Assembly (NCBI RefSeq): GCF_011058165.1
Contig: NZ_JAALEG010000010.1
Location: 49,136-113,135, forward strand
DNA: 64,000 bases
Direction: 5' to 3'
DNA from: Rhodococcus aetherivorans
Lineage (GTDB): Bacteria > Actinomycetota > Actinomycetes > Mycobacteriales > Mycobacteriaceae
The position numbers and the translations under genes are program-made. A model generated the notes under the pieces. That model worked only from the letters and a program-made list of their open reading frames with translations, ran no database searches and was not told where the DNA came from. Of this stretch, positions 51,392-63,659 are shown in pieces. Numbering within the stretch: position 1 is the stretch's first letter; each line of letters starts with the position of its first letter.

Positions 51392-52396
51392 TCAGAATCC
51401 GCCGGCAACCTCGATCACCGCGCGCCCGGTGAACTTGCCGGCCCGCACGAGGTCGAGCGCGGGCACCAGCTCTCGCGCGGGGATGTGGCGGGTGATGTCG
51501 GCCAGGTGCCGGGGCCGCAGGTCGCCCGCGAGGCGCTCCCACAGCGCCCGGCGCGGGCCGATGGGCAGCTGCACCGAGTCGATGCCCAGCAGGGCGACGC
51601 TGCGCAGGATGAAGGGCATCACCGTGGTCTGCAGGGCGGCGCCGCCGGTGAGTCCGCTGGCGGCGACCGCGCCGCCCCACTGGACGGTGCTGAGGACGTG
51701 GGCGAGTGTGGCGCCGCCGACGCAATCCACGGCCCCGGCCCAGATCGCCTTGCCGAGCGGTCGCGGCTTCGCGTCGGGGTCCTCGGGCAGCCGCCCGATC
51801 ACCGAGGCGGCGCCCAGTTCGGTGAGCAGGTCGTGGGCTTCCGGCTTGCCGGTCGAGGCGACCACCTCGAATCCGGCGGCGGCGAGCAGGTCGACGCTGA
51901 CGGTGCCCACGCCGCCGGAGGCGCCGGTGACGACGACGGGCCCGTCGTCCGGGGTCAGGCCGTGCCGCAGCAGGGCCTGCACGCTCAGCGCCGCGGTGAA
52001 TCCGGCGGTGCCGATGGCGGCGGCGTCGGCTGTGGAGAGCTCGCCGAGCCGGACGAGCTGGTCGGCGGGGACGCGGGCGTACTCGGCGTAGCCGCCGTGG
52101 CGGCCGGTGCCGATCTCGTAGCCGTGCGCAAGGACCCGGTCCCCGGGCGCGAAGTCGGGGTGATCGGAGGTGACGACCTCACCGGCGAGGTCGATGCCGG
52201 GAATGATCGGGTAGTTGCGGACCACGCCGCCGCGCGGGACGACGGCGAGGGCGTCCTTGTAGTTGATGCTCGAATGCAGGACGCGGACGGTGATGCCGTC
52301 GTCGGGCAGCATCGTCTCGTCGACGGTCTCGGGGGCGAAGTCGATCGCGTCGTCGTGCTCGCGCGCGACCCAGGCGGAGAACGTGGTGGAGGTCAT
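51392..52396 (-). CDS. MDR oxidoreductase, YhdH/AcuI acrylyl-CoA reductase type
   Basis: A 334-residue zinc-free medium-chain reductase. Blocks include SSINYKDALAV, IPGIDLAGEVV, HGGYAEYARVP and the NADPH motif VTGASGGVGTVSVDLLAAAG. These match YhdH/YhfP/AcuI, which reduce acrylyl-CoA to propionyl-CoA with NADPH. ATG 52396 is the family start. It is divergent from the iron-uptake operon and convergent with the RNase H gene (7-bp gap). It probably removes reactive acrylyl-CoA. Confidence 0.87.
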   Translation of the reverse strand: MTSTTFSAWVAREHDDAIDFAPETVDETMLPDDGITVRVLHSSINYKDALAVVPRGGVVRNYPIIPGIDLAGEVVTSDHPDFAPGDRVLAHGYEIGTGRHGGYAEYARVPADQLVRLGELSTADAAAIGTAGFTAALSVQALLRHGLTPDDGPVVVTGASGGVGTVSVDLLAAAGFEVVASTGKPEAHDLLTELGAASVIGRLPEDPDAKPRPLGKAIWAGAVDCVGGATLAHVLSTVQWGGAVAASGLTGGAALQTTVMPFILRSVALLGIDSVQLPIGPRRALWERLAGDLRPRHLADITRHIPARELVPALDLVRAGKFTGRAVIEVAGGF

Positions 52397-52468
52397 GGGT
52401 CCGACCGTAGTGGCGGCGCGCTCGTCCGTGGGGCGACACGACCCTTGCCAACGGTAAGTAAAGGCATG

Positions 52469-52487
52469 CTAAGTTAGGCAACGCTTG
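52469..52487. promoter_or_regulatory. IdeR/DtxR-like iron box
   Basis: CTAAGTTAGGCAACGCTTG matches the 19-bp IdeR consensus at about 12 positions, mainly in the left and centre. It lies 79-97 bp before the siderophore-binding gene and suggests iron repression of the four-gene importer. An AAGGAGA ribosome site precedes ATG 52566. Confidence 0.5.
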
Positions 52488-52565
52488 GCTGAGTTTGAGG
52501 CGGTGGGTGGGGCTGCGCGGGTGGCTCCGTCTACCTCGGAAGTTCAATTTTCAAGGAGATTGCCC

Positions 52566-53534
52566 ATGCGTATCCGGTTGTCCGCCGCCGTCGCGTTAGT
52601 CGCGGCCGCCTCGCTCGGGCTTTCCGCCTGCTCCTCCGACACCTCCTCCGAGACCGCGGCGGAGACCGGCGAGACCGTCGTCATCAGTCACGCCCAGGGC
52701 GATACCGAGGTGCCCGTCGATCCCGAACGGGTCGTGGTCTTCGACCAGAGCGTGCTGCAGTCCATGATCGACCTCGACCTGCCCGACGCCGTCGGCGTCC
52801 CCGCGCTCACGAATTGGCCCGAATCGTTCGCGCGTTACCGGGGCGACGACGTCGCCAAGGTCGGCTCGCTGTTCGAGCCCGACTTCGAGGCCGTCAACGC
52901 CCTCGAGCCCGACCTCATCATCGTCGCCGCCCGGTCGGCCACCAGCTACGACGCGCTCAGCGAGATCGCCCCGACCGTCGACCTCTCCGTCGACGCCAAG
53001 GACTTCCTCGCCAGCGTCGCGAAGCAGAACCGCAACCTCGCCACCATCTTCGGCGCCGAGGGCGCGTTCGAGGAGAAGTTCGCCGGCATCGAGGCGTCGT
53101 TCGACGCGGTGTCCGCTGCCGCCGCACAGGCGAACCTGCGGGGACTCATCACGCGCGTCGAGGCCGCCGAGGTCACCGCGTACGGACCCGGCTCCCGGTA
53201 CGGGATCATCCACGACCTCGGCGTCAAGCCCGTGTCGGAGACCTTCGCCGACGACGTCGCCCACGGTGACGCCGTGTCCTTCGAGTACATCGCCCAGGCC
53301 GACCCCGACCTGATGTTCGTTCAGGACCGCGAGGCACCCCTCGGCGACACCACCGGCCCCAACGCGTCCCGAGTCCTCGACAACCCGCTCGTCGGCGGCA
53401 CCACCGCCGCGAAGGAAGGCCGGATCACCTACCTCGACCTGTACACCTGGTACATGGCGCCGAGCGCGCTGAGCTCCGTCCAGTCGCAGATCGACGTCGT
53501 CGGGCAGGCCGTCGGCAAGGCCGCGGCGGCATGA
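52566..53534 (+). CDS. Iron-siderophore ABC-transporter binding lipoprotein
   Basis: A 322-residue lipoprotein. The signal ends in the lipobox LSAC. The mature part is a type-III (helix-backbone) siderophore-binding protein of the CeuE/YclQ type, with VDPERVVVFDQSVLQSMIDL, FEPDFEAVNALEPDLIIVAA and DPDLMFVQDREAPLGDTTG. It delivers a ferric siderophore to the permeases encoded next. Catecholate-type ligands are common for this subclass, but the ligand is not certain. An iron box lies upstream. Confidence 0.9.
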   Translation: MRIRLSAAVALVAAASLGLSACSSDTSSETAAETGETVVISHAQGDTEVPVDPERVVVFDQSVLQSMIDLDLPDAVGVPALTNWPESFARYRGDDVAKVGSLFEPDFEAVNALEPDLIIVAARSATSYDALSEIAPTVDLSVDAKDFLASVAKQNRNLATIFGAEGAFEEKFAGIEASFDAVSAAAAQANLRGLITRVEAAEVTAYGPGSRYGIIHDLGVKPVSETFADDVAHGDAVSFEYIAQADPDLMFVQDREAPLGDTTGPNASRVLDNPLVGGTTAAKEGRITYLDLYTWYMAPSALSSVQSQIDVVGQAVGKAAAA

Positions 53535-53547
53535 CCGCCTCCCGCCC

Positions 53548-54576
53548 GTGAGCTCCCCGGTAACGACCGGCAGGGCCGGCGACCGCACCCCGCGTGCGGC
53601 CGCCGGCCCCGCCGCGCGTCTGCGTCCCGTCCTGATCGGCGCGGCGCTGCTCGCCGTCGCCGCCTTCGCGTCCCTGTTCGTCGGCGTCGCCGACGTCACC
53701 CCCGCCGACCTGCTGCGCGGCGACACCGCGACCCTCGAGGTGTTCTTCGTCTCGCGCGTGCCCCGCCTGATCGCGATCCTGCTCGCCGGCGCCGCCCTGA
53801 GCGTGTCCGGCCTGATCATGCAGCACCTGACCCGCAACCGGTTCGTGGCGCCGGACACCGCCGGCACCGTCGAATGGGCCCTGCTCGGCATCCTCGTCGC
53901 CACCCTGTTCCTCGGCGGACAGTCCGTGCTCGGCAAGATGCTCGTCGCCGTCGCCTTCTCCCTCGTCGGCACCTTCCTGTTCCTGCGGCTCCTGCGCCGC
54001 GTCCGGTTCACCGACATGATCGTCGTACCGCTCGTCGGCCTCATGTTCGGCGGCGTCGTCATGGCCGTCACCACGTTCTTCGCCTACCGGCTCGAACTGA
54101 TGCAGGCCCTGAACACCTGGACCAGCGGTGACTTCTCCGGCATCCTGCGCGGCCGCTACGAGATCATCTGGGTCGTCGTCGCCGTCATGGCCGTCGCCTA
54201 TCTGTACGCCGACCGCTTCACCGTGGCCGGCCTCGGTGAGGGCTTCGCGAAGAACCTCGGCGTCCCGTACCAGCTGGTGATCAACATCGGGATGGTCGTC
54301 GTCGCCGTCACCACCGCCGTCGTCACCGTCGTCGTCGGCGCCATCCCGTTCCTCGGTCTCGTCGTGCCCAACCTCGTCACCCTGGCGCTCGGCGACAACC
54401 TGCGCCGCGTCCTGCCGATCACCGCGCTCGCCGGCGCCGGATTCGTGCTCGCGTGCGACGTCGTCGGCCGCGTCCTCCGCTACCCGTACGAGATCCCGGT
54501 CGGCACCGTCGCGAGCGTCGTCGGCGCCGTCGTGTTCATCGCGCTGATCCTGCGCACCCGGCGAGGACCGCGATGA
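53548..54576 (+). CDS. Iron-siderophore ABC permease (FecCD family)
   Basis: A 342-residue membrane protein with about nine segments. Family blocks are VPRLIAILLAGAALSVSGLI, LTRNRFVAPDTAGT, NTWTSGDFSGI and AIPFLGLVVPNLVTLALGDN. This is the CeuB-like half of a heterodimeric permease. GTG 53548 is 13 bases after the binding-protein stop. The next permease gene overlaps by 4 bases. Confidence 0.9.
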   Translation: MSSPVTTGRAGDRTPRAAAGPAARLRPVLIGAALLAVAAFASLFVGVADVTPADLLRGDTATLEVFFVSRVPRLIAILLAGAALSVSGLIMQHLTRNRFVAPDTAGTVEWALLGILVATLFLGGQSVLGKMLVAVAFSLVGTFLFLRLLRRVRFTDMIVVPLVGLMFGGVVMAVTTFFAYRLELMQALNTWTSGDFSGILRGRYEIIWVVVAVMAVAYLYADRFTVAGLGEGFAKNLGVPYQLVINIGMVVVAVTTAVVTVVVGAIPFLGLVVPNLVTLALGDNLRRVLPITALAGAGFVLACDVVGRVLRYPYEIPVGTVASVVGAVVFIALILRTRRGPR

Positions 54577-55559
54577 GCCCGGCCGTCGCCGCACCCGCCG
54601 CGACCCGTCGCCGGAACCCTGCCCGCGTGCTCGTCGTGCTCGCCGTCGTCGCCGCACTGGCGGTGTGCGCCTACCTGTTCCTCTTCGTCACCGGCTCGTG
54701 GGACTTCGCCATGAAGATCCGCGGCCGGCAGGTGCTGTCGATGGTGCTCGTCGGCTACGCCACCGCCTTCGCCGCGGTGATCTTCCAGACCGTCACCAAC
54801 AACCGCATCCTCACCCCGGGCGTGATGGGTTTCGACAGCCTGTTCATGCTGCTGCAGACCCTCGTGGTGTTCCTGTTCGGCGCGAGCGCCCTCGCGACAC
54901 TGGATCCGCGCCTGAAGTTCGGGGTCGAGGTGCTCGCCATGGTCGGCTTCGCGCTCGTGCTGTTCCGATGGCTCTTCGACCGCGGATCCCGCGACCTGTA
55001 CGTGCTGGTGCTCGTCGGCATCGTGCTCGGCGCGCTGTTCGGTGGGCTGTCGTCGCTGGTGTCGCGGCTGATCGACCCCAACGACTTCATGACCCTGCAG
55101 GACGTGCTGTTCGCCAGCTTCAACAACGTGCAGGTCGACCTGCTCGCCGTGTCGGCCCTGCTCGTCGTCGCGGCGACGGCGTTTTCGGTGCCGCTGCTGC
55201 GTCAGCTCGACGTCGTCGCACTGGGCCGCGAGCACGCGATCGGCCTCGGCGTCGACCACCGGCGCGTCGTCACCCGCGCGCTGATCGTCGTCGCGGTGCT
55301 GGTCTCGGTGTCCACTGCGCTCGTCGGGCCCATCACGTTCCTCGGGCTGCTGGTGGCCAACCTGGCCCGGGAACTCGTCGGCACGTTCCGGCACCGCTGG
55401 ACGGTGCCCGCCGCGACGCTTGTCGCGATCGTCGCCCTGGTCGGCGGGCAGTTCGTCCTCGCCCGGCTGCTCGACTACAACTCGAGCCTCATCGTCGTCG
55501 TCAACTTCGTCGGCGGCATCTACTTCATCTCCCTGCTCGTGAGGGGTGCGCGCCTGTGA
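54573..55559 (+). CDS. Second iron-siderophore ABC permease (FecCD family)
   Basis: A 328-residue membrane protein. Blocks include RGRQVLSMVLVGYATAFAAV, TNNRILTPGVMGFDSLFM, FASFNNVQVDLLAVSAL and GPITFLGLLVANLARELVG. It is the CeuC-like partner of the preceding permease. Start ATG 54573 and stop overlap the flanking genes by 4 bases each, so permeases and ATPase are made in step. Confidence 0.9.
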   Translation: MSPAVAAPAATRRRNPARVLVVLAVVAALAVCAYLFLFVTGSWDFAMKIRGRQVLSMVLVGYATAFAAVIFQTVTNNRILTPGVMGFDSLFMLLQTLVVFLFGASALATLDPRLKFGVEVLAMVGFALVLFRWLFDRGSRDLYVLVLVGIVLGALFGGLSSLVSRLIDPNDFMTLQDVLFASFNNVQVDLLAVSALLVVAATAFSVPLLRQLDVVALGREHAIGLGVDHRRVVTRALIVVAVLVSVSTALVGPITFLGLLVANLARELVGTFRHRWTVPAATLVAIVALVGGQFVLARLLDYNSSLIVVVNFVGGIYFISLLVRGARL

Positions 55560-56311
55560 TCACCGTTCGGGACCTCGCCAAGAACTACGCCGGCACCACC
55601 GTGCTCGGGCCCGTCGACCTCGACGTCCCGCGCGGCGGCCTCACGTCGATCATCGGTGCCAACGGCGCCGGCAAGTCGACACTGCTGACCATCGTCGCGC
55701 GGCTGCTCGACACCGACGCCGGATCGGTCAGCATCGACGGGCTCGACCTGCGGGCCACCCCCTCGGACGCGCTGGCGAAGAAACTGTCGGTGCTGCGCCA
55801 GGACAACACCACGGCGGTGCGGTTGTCGGTGCGCGAACTCGTCGAGTTCGGGCGCTTCCCGCATTCGAAGGGCCGGCTCTCGGCGGCCTGCCACGACGCG
55901 GTCGACCGCGCCGTCGAGTACACCGGCCTGGGCGGGTTCGAGCACCGCTTCCTCGACCAGCTCTCCGGCGGACAGCGGCAGCGCGCGTTCGTCGCGATGG
56001 TGCTCGCGCAGGACACCGACTACGTGCTGCTCGACGAACCGCTCAACAACCTGGACATGAAGCACTCGCAACACATGATGCAGCTGCTGCGACGCATGGC
56101 CCACGAGATGGGCAAGACCGTGATCCTGGTGATCCACGACATCAACTTCGCGTCGTGCCACTCGGATCGCATCGTCGCGATGCGCGACGGTGCCGTCGTC
56201 GCGGACGGGGGCGTCGACGAGATCCTGCAGCCCGAGGTGCTGCGCAAGGTGTACGACATGGACATCGCCGTGCACGAGATCGACGGCCGCCGCATCGCCG
56301 TGTACTTCTGA
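55556..56311 (+). CDS. Iron-siderophore ABC-transporter ATPase
   Basis: A 251-residue ATPase. Walker A is GANGAGKSTLL, the signature is LSGGQRQRAFVAMVLAQ, Walker B is YVLLDEPLNNLD and the H-loop is LVIHDINFAS. The FecE/CeuD type fits its partner permeases. GTG 55556 overlaps the previous stop. A dispersed 46-bp palindrome follows 13 bases after the stop and could end the operon. Confidence 0.92.
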   Translation: MITVRDLAKNYAGTTVLGPVDLDVPRGGLTSIIGANGAGKSTLLTIVARLLDTDAGSVSIDGLDLRATPSDALAKKLSVLRQDNTTAVRLSVRELVEFGRFPHSKGRLSAACHDAVDRAVEYTGLGGFEHRFLDQLSGGQRQRAFVAMVLAQDTDYVLLDEPLNNLDMKHSQHMMQLLRRMAHEMGKTVILVIHDINFASCHSDRIVAMRDGAVVADGGVDEILQPEVLRKVYDMDIAVHEIDGRRIAVYF

Positions 56312-56324
56312 GGCGCCTCCGGCG

Positions 56325-56370
56325 CCGGTGTGTCCTTCGGGCGGCTGGGGCAGCCCAAAAGACGCACCGG
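56325..56370. repeat. Dispersed 46-bp palindromic element, copy 2
   Basis: The left arm CCGGTGTGTCCTTCGGGC is identical to copy 1 (43335). The loop is again 10 nt. The right arm GCCCAAAAGACGCACCGG differs from copy 1 at two bases, both weakening the stem. It lies between the iron-ATPase gene and the amidohydrolase gene. Confidence 0.75.
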
Positions 56371-56394
56371 CGACGGGGTCGCTACCTTCGGGTG

Positions 56395-57270
56395 ATGGAC
56401 GAAGCGCAGCAGGTGGCCGACTTCCGGGCCCGGCACGGCCTCAGCGGCCTGATCGACGTGCACACCCACTTCATGCCGTCGAACGTGATGGACAAGGTGT
56501 GGAGCTACTTCGACTCCGCCGGGCCGCTGGTGGGCCGGGCGTGGCCCATCACCTACCGGCACGCCGAGGAGGAGCGCGTCGAGCGGCTGCGGGGTTTCAG
56601 GGTCCGTCGGTTCACGGCGATGCTCTATCCGCACAAGCCCGCGATGGCCGCGTGGCTGAACGCGTGGGCGGTGGACTTCGCGGCCCGCACCCCCGATTGC
56701 CTGCACACCGCGACGTTCTATCCCGAGCCCGACGCCGCCGGCTACGTGGCCGCGGCACTCGAGCACGGGGCACGGGTGTTCAAGTCGCACATCCAGGTCG
56801 GCGACTACGACCCCAACGACCCGCTGCTCGACCCGGTGTGGGGACTGCTCGAGGATGCCGGCGTGCCGATCGTGATCCACTGCGGATCGGGACCGGCTCC
56901 GGGGACGCATACCGGGCCCGGCCCGATCGCCGCGCTGCTGGAACGGTTCCCGCGGCTGGCGCTGATCGTCGCGCACATGGGCATGCCGGAGTACCGCCAG
57001 TTCCTCGATCTGGCGGAGAAGTACCCGCGGGTGCACCTGGACACCACCATGGCGTTCACCGACTTCACGCAGGAGTCGATGCCGTTCCCGGAGGACGAGC
57101 TGCCGCGGCTGCAGGCACTGGGCTCGAAGGTGCTGTTCGGCAGCGACTTCCCGAACATCCCGTACCCGTACGTCCATCAGCTCGAGGCGGTCGAACGGCT
57201 CGGTCTCGGCAGCGAATGGGTCCGCGCGGTGTGCTGGGACAACGCACAGGTCTTGTTCGGCGCGGTGTGA
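56395..57270 (+). CDS. Amidohydrolase-2 family protein
   Basis: A 291-residue TIM-barrel metal-dependent hydrolase. Metal-site blocks are LIDVHTHFMPSNV, IVIHCGSGPAPGTH, IVAHMGMPEYRQFLDL and LFGSDFPNIPYPY. It is about 100 residues shorter than the island's amidohydrolase and not a close relative. ATG 56395 is the only good start. The function is unknown; hydrolase or decarboxylase are the options. A long palindrome separates it from the convergent arsR-type gene. Confidence 0.83.
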   Translation: MDEAQQVADFRARHGLSGLIDVHTHFMPSNVMDKVWSYFDSAGPLVGRAWPITYRHAEEERVERLRGFRVRRFTAMLYPHKPAMAAWLNAWAVDFAARTPDCLHTATFYPEPDAAGYVAAALEHGARVFKSHIQVGDYDPNDPLLDPVWGLLEDAGVPIVIHCGSGPAPGTHTGPGPIAALLERFPRLALIVAHMGMPEYRQFLDLAEKYPRVHLDTTMAFTDFTQESMPFPEDELPRLQALGSKVLFGSDFPNIPYPYVHQLEAVERLGLGSEWVRAVCWDNAQVLFGAV

Positions 57271-57284
57271 GCCGGGGGCTGTGT

Positions 57285-57335
57285 GGCCGAATGTCACATG
57301 GGTTCGATGTGATCGAACCCATGTGACATTCGGCC
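57285..57335. repeat. Dispersed CCGAATGTCACA palindrome, copy 2
   Basis: Two perfectly complementary 24-bp arms (57285-57308 and 57312-57335) flank a 3-bp centre. The outer sequence GGCCGAATGTCACATG matches copy 1 at 47847-47862 apart from the edge bases, and both have TTCGAT further in. It sits between two convergent genes, where a bidirectional terminator would be useful. Confidence 0.8.
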
Positions 57336-57339
57336 CCTC

Positions 57340-57699
57340 TCACGTGCAGCAGTTGGGGTCGAGGACGAGACGCAGTGCCTGCAGAGCCTCGTTGCAGGCG
57401 CGATGGTGGACGTTCATGCCGCGGCGCGTCGACTGCACCATCCCGGCCTTGCGGAGCTGGCCGAGGTGATGGCTGACGGTCGACTCCGTCAGGCCCACGG
57501 CCGACGCCAGGTCGCACGTGCAGACGTCGTCCTCCCGCGTGGTGAGCAGGATCGACATCAGCTGGATCCGGGTCGGGTCGGCGAGCGCCTTGAGCCGCAG
57601 CGCCACCTCGAGGGCGGCTGCCTCGCTCATCGGTGCGGCCGAGACCGGCGCGCAGCAGATGGGGGCGGAGACGTCGATGACCGGGAGCGCCTTGGGCAT
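57340..57699 (-). CDS. arsR: ArsR-family metal(loid)-sensing repressor
   Basis: A 119-residue winged-helix repressor. The DNA-reading region is LTESTVSHHLGQLRKAGMVQ. Cysteines suited to metalloid sensing occur in APICCAPVS near the N-terminus, DDVCTCDLAS before the recognition helix, and DPNCCT at the C-terminus. ATG 57699 is chosen because actinobacterial ArsR proteins begin in this way (MPKALPVIDVS); a start at 57726 would overlap the operator. It is divergent from the arsI-like gene, with the palindrome TTGACATATGTCAA between them. Confidence 0.88.
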   Translation of the reverse strand: MPKALPVIDVSAPICCAPVSAAPMSEAAALEVALRLKALADPTRIQLMSILLTTREDDVCTCDLASAVGLTESTVSHHLGQLRKAGMVQSTRRGMNVHHRACNEALQALRLVLDPNCCT

Positions 57700-57719
57700 G
57701 TCCCCATCATCCACCCCTC

Positions 57720-57733
57720 TTGACATATGTCAA
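57720..57733. promoter_or_regulatory. ArsR operator
   Basis: TTGACATATGTCAA is a perfect 14-bp palindrome between the divergent arsR and arsI-like genes. It includes a TTGACA -35-like hexamer. Its position fits metalloid-released repression of both genes. Confidence 0.65.
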
Positions 57734-57790
57734 AAAGGGGGTGACAGTGGGCGTACTAATTCGATGTATGTCTCACAGGTGGAGGTCATC

Positions 57791-58285
57791 ATGTCCCGCG
57801 TTCAGCTCGCCCTCAACGTCGACCATCTGCAGGAGGCCGTGACGTTCTACTCGAAGCTGTTCGGCACCGAGCCGGCGAAGGTGAAGCCCGGCTACGCGAA
57901 CTTCGCGATTGCCGAGCCGCCGCTGAAGCTCGTCCTGATCGAGAACGCGGGCAAGGGCGGCTCGATCAACCACCTCGGGGTGGAGGTGGAGTCGAGCGAA
58001 AAGGTGCACTCCGAAATCGCCCGCCTCACGGACGAAGGACTGTTCACCGACGAGGAGATCGGCACCACGTGCTGCTTCGCCACCCAGGACAAGGTGTGGG
58101 TCACGGGCCCGGCGGGGGAGAAGTGGGAGGTCTACACCGTCCTCGCCGACAGCGACACCTTCGGCACGAGCCCGAAGCTGCTCGACCAGGGCGAGAACTC
58201 GGAGGGAGTCTGCTGCGGCACCGCCGCCGAACAGGAACCGGCGACCGGCACCGAGAAGGCGCCGGCCGCGACGACGTGCTGCTGA
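57791..58285 (+). CDS. ArsI/CadI-family glyoxalase-fold protein
   Basis: A 164-residue vicinal-oxygen-chelate protein. A Gln or His near the start (RVQLALNVDHLQEAV), SINHLGVEVES and EKWEVYTVL give the metal ligands. GTTCCFATQDKVWV carries the vicinal cysteine pair that binds trivalent organoarsenic in ArsI lyases. A CadI-type cadmium-binding role is the alternative. A tail of about 25 residues contains one CC pair and ends in another, which could add metal binding. GGAGG lies 6 bases before ATG 57791. It is controlled by the divergent arsR. Confidence 0.87.
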   Translation: MSRVQLALNVDHLQEAVTFYSKLFGTEPAKVKPGYANFAIAEPPLKLVLIENAGKGGSINHLGVEVESSEKVHSEIARLTDEGLFTDEEIGTTCCFATQDKVWVTGPAGEKWEVYTVLADSDTFGTSPKLLDQGENSEGVCCGTAAEQEPATGTEKAPAATTCC

Positions 58286-58299
58286 GCGACACCCACGGA

Positions 58300-58327
58300 C
58301 CCGCTACGGACGCACGTCCGTAGCGGG
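58300..58327 (+). terminator. Terminator after the arsI-like gene
   Basis: CCCGCTACGGAC (58300-58311) pairs perfectly with 58316-58327 around the loop GCAC, 15 bases after the stop. Confidence 0.65.
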
Positions 58328-58413
58328 CCCGATCCGTCGGAGTCGCGTCGTCGGCACGTCCGTGCCGCCGCAATCCGGTGCCGGACACCCGGCCGGAGTC
58401 CTATCGTGAGGGG

Positions 58414-60086
58414 ATGACTGCCGACGAGCGCAGTGGCGGGGCGACGGGCGGGCGTCCGGCCCGGCCGTCGGAGGAGCTCACACCGCTGCCGGATCTGGTG
58501 CACGGCCGTCCCCGCGCGGGGCCGGTGCGCCGGCGTCGGCCCGTGTATGTGGACCTGTTGCCGCCGTGCAACGCCCGCTGCCCCGCCGGGGAGAACATCC
58601 AGGCCTGGCTGGCGCACGCGAAGGCCGGCCGCTACGAGCAGGCCTGGCGGCAGTTGGTCGCCGACAATCCGTTCGCCGCCATCCACGGCCGGGTGTGCTA
58701 CCACCCCTGCGAATCCGTCTGCAACCGCGCCACTCTGGACAGCGCCGTGTCCATCCATTCGGTGGAGCGGTTTCTCGGGGACCGGGCGCGCGAGCAGGGC
58801 TGGATGTTCGAGCCGCCGCCCGCCCGCAGCGGCAAGCGGGTCCTGGTGATCGGTGCCGGACCGAGCGGGCTGTCCGCTGCCTGTCACCTCGCCCGCCGCG
58901 GCCACGACGTCGAGATCCGCGACGCCGGCGCCGAGCCCGGCGGGATGATGCGCTACGGCATCCCGAACTACCGGCTTCCGCGCGACGTGCTCGAGGCGGA
59001 ACTGGAGCGGGTCGCGGCGCTGGGCGTGGAGCTGACCTGCAACCACCGGGTCGAGGACCTCGCGGCGGAACGCGCCGAGGGTGGTTTCGACGCGGTCTTC
59101 GTCGCGGTCGGCGCGCATCTGGCCAAACGGGTCGATATCCCGGCCTGCGACGCGGGCACGATGATCGACGCGGTGTCGTTCCTGCGCGGTGTCGCCGCCG
59201 GGGAACCCCCGGCCGTCGGGCGGCACGTTGCCGTCTACGGCGGCGGCAACACGGCGATGGACGCGGCCCGGGTGGCCCGCCGGCTCGGGGCCGAGGACGC
59301 GGTCATCGTCTATCGCCGCACCCGCGAGCAGATGTCCGCCCACGAGGAGGAAGCCGAGGACGCCGAACGCGAAGGCGTACGGATCAACTGGCTGCGCACG
59401 GTCACCGCCTTCGACGGTCCCGAACTGCAGGTCGAGGTCATGGAACTCGACGAGTCCGGTCGTCCGCGGCCGACCGGACGTTTCGAGACCCTGGCCGCGG
59501 ACACCCTGATCATGGCGATCGGCCAGGAGACCGAGTCGGCGTTCATGCGCACCCTGCCCGGAGTCGAGTTCGAGCGCGACGGCAGCGTACGGGTGGACGG
59601 GTCGCTGATGACCGGTTGCCCCGGGGTGTTCGCAGGCGGCGACATGGTGCCCGGCGAGCGCACCGTGACGGTGGGGGTGGGTCACGGGAAGAAGGCGGCA
59701 CACCACATCGACGCCTGGCTGCGCCGAGTGCCCGACGAGCGGCCTGCCAAGCATCCGATCGCGACGTTCGACCAGCTGCACCTGTGGTACTTCGCCGACG
59801 CGGATCGGCGGGTGCAGCCCGAACTGCCTGTCGAGCAACGCGTTTCCGGGTTCGACGAGGTGGTCGGCGGGGTATCGGCCGAGGCGGCGACGTTCGAGGC
59901 GGGCCGGTGCCTGTCGTGCGGCAACTGCTTCGAGTGCGACGGCTGTCTCGGCGCGTGCCCGGAGGACGCGATCGTCAAGCTGGGTGCCGGCCACGGCTAC
60001 CGGTACGACTACGACAAGTGCACCGGCTGCGCAGAGTGCTTCGAGCAGTGCCCGGTCCACGCCATCGAGATGTTTCCGGAGCCGAC

Positions 60087-60090
<4 letters not shown>
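58414..60090 (+). CDS. FAD/Fe-S NAD(P)H oxidoreductase (GltD-like, with two C-terminal 4Fe-4S sites)
   Basis: A 558-residue protein of the glutamate-synthase small-chain type. The N-terminal Fe-S part has CNARCPAGENIQAW and CYHPCESVC. The FAD motif is VIGAGPSGLSAACHL near residue 145 and the NAD(P) motif is VYGGGNTAMDAARVA near 272. A bacterial ferredoxin domain ends the chain, with CLSCGNCFECDGC near 500 and CTGCAECFEQCP near 536. It probably moves electrons between NAD(P)H and ferredoxin. The next gene, pyruvate:ferredoxin oxidoreductase, overlaps by 4 bases, so it may draw on the ferredoxin reduced there. Confidence 0.85.

Positions 60091-63658
<3,568 letters not shown>

Positions 63659-63659
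<1 letters not shown>

Noticed and set aside
47847..57335. CRISPR-like repeats
   Set aside because: The palindromes occur once per gap, with no array of regularly spaced repeats and no cas genes.
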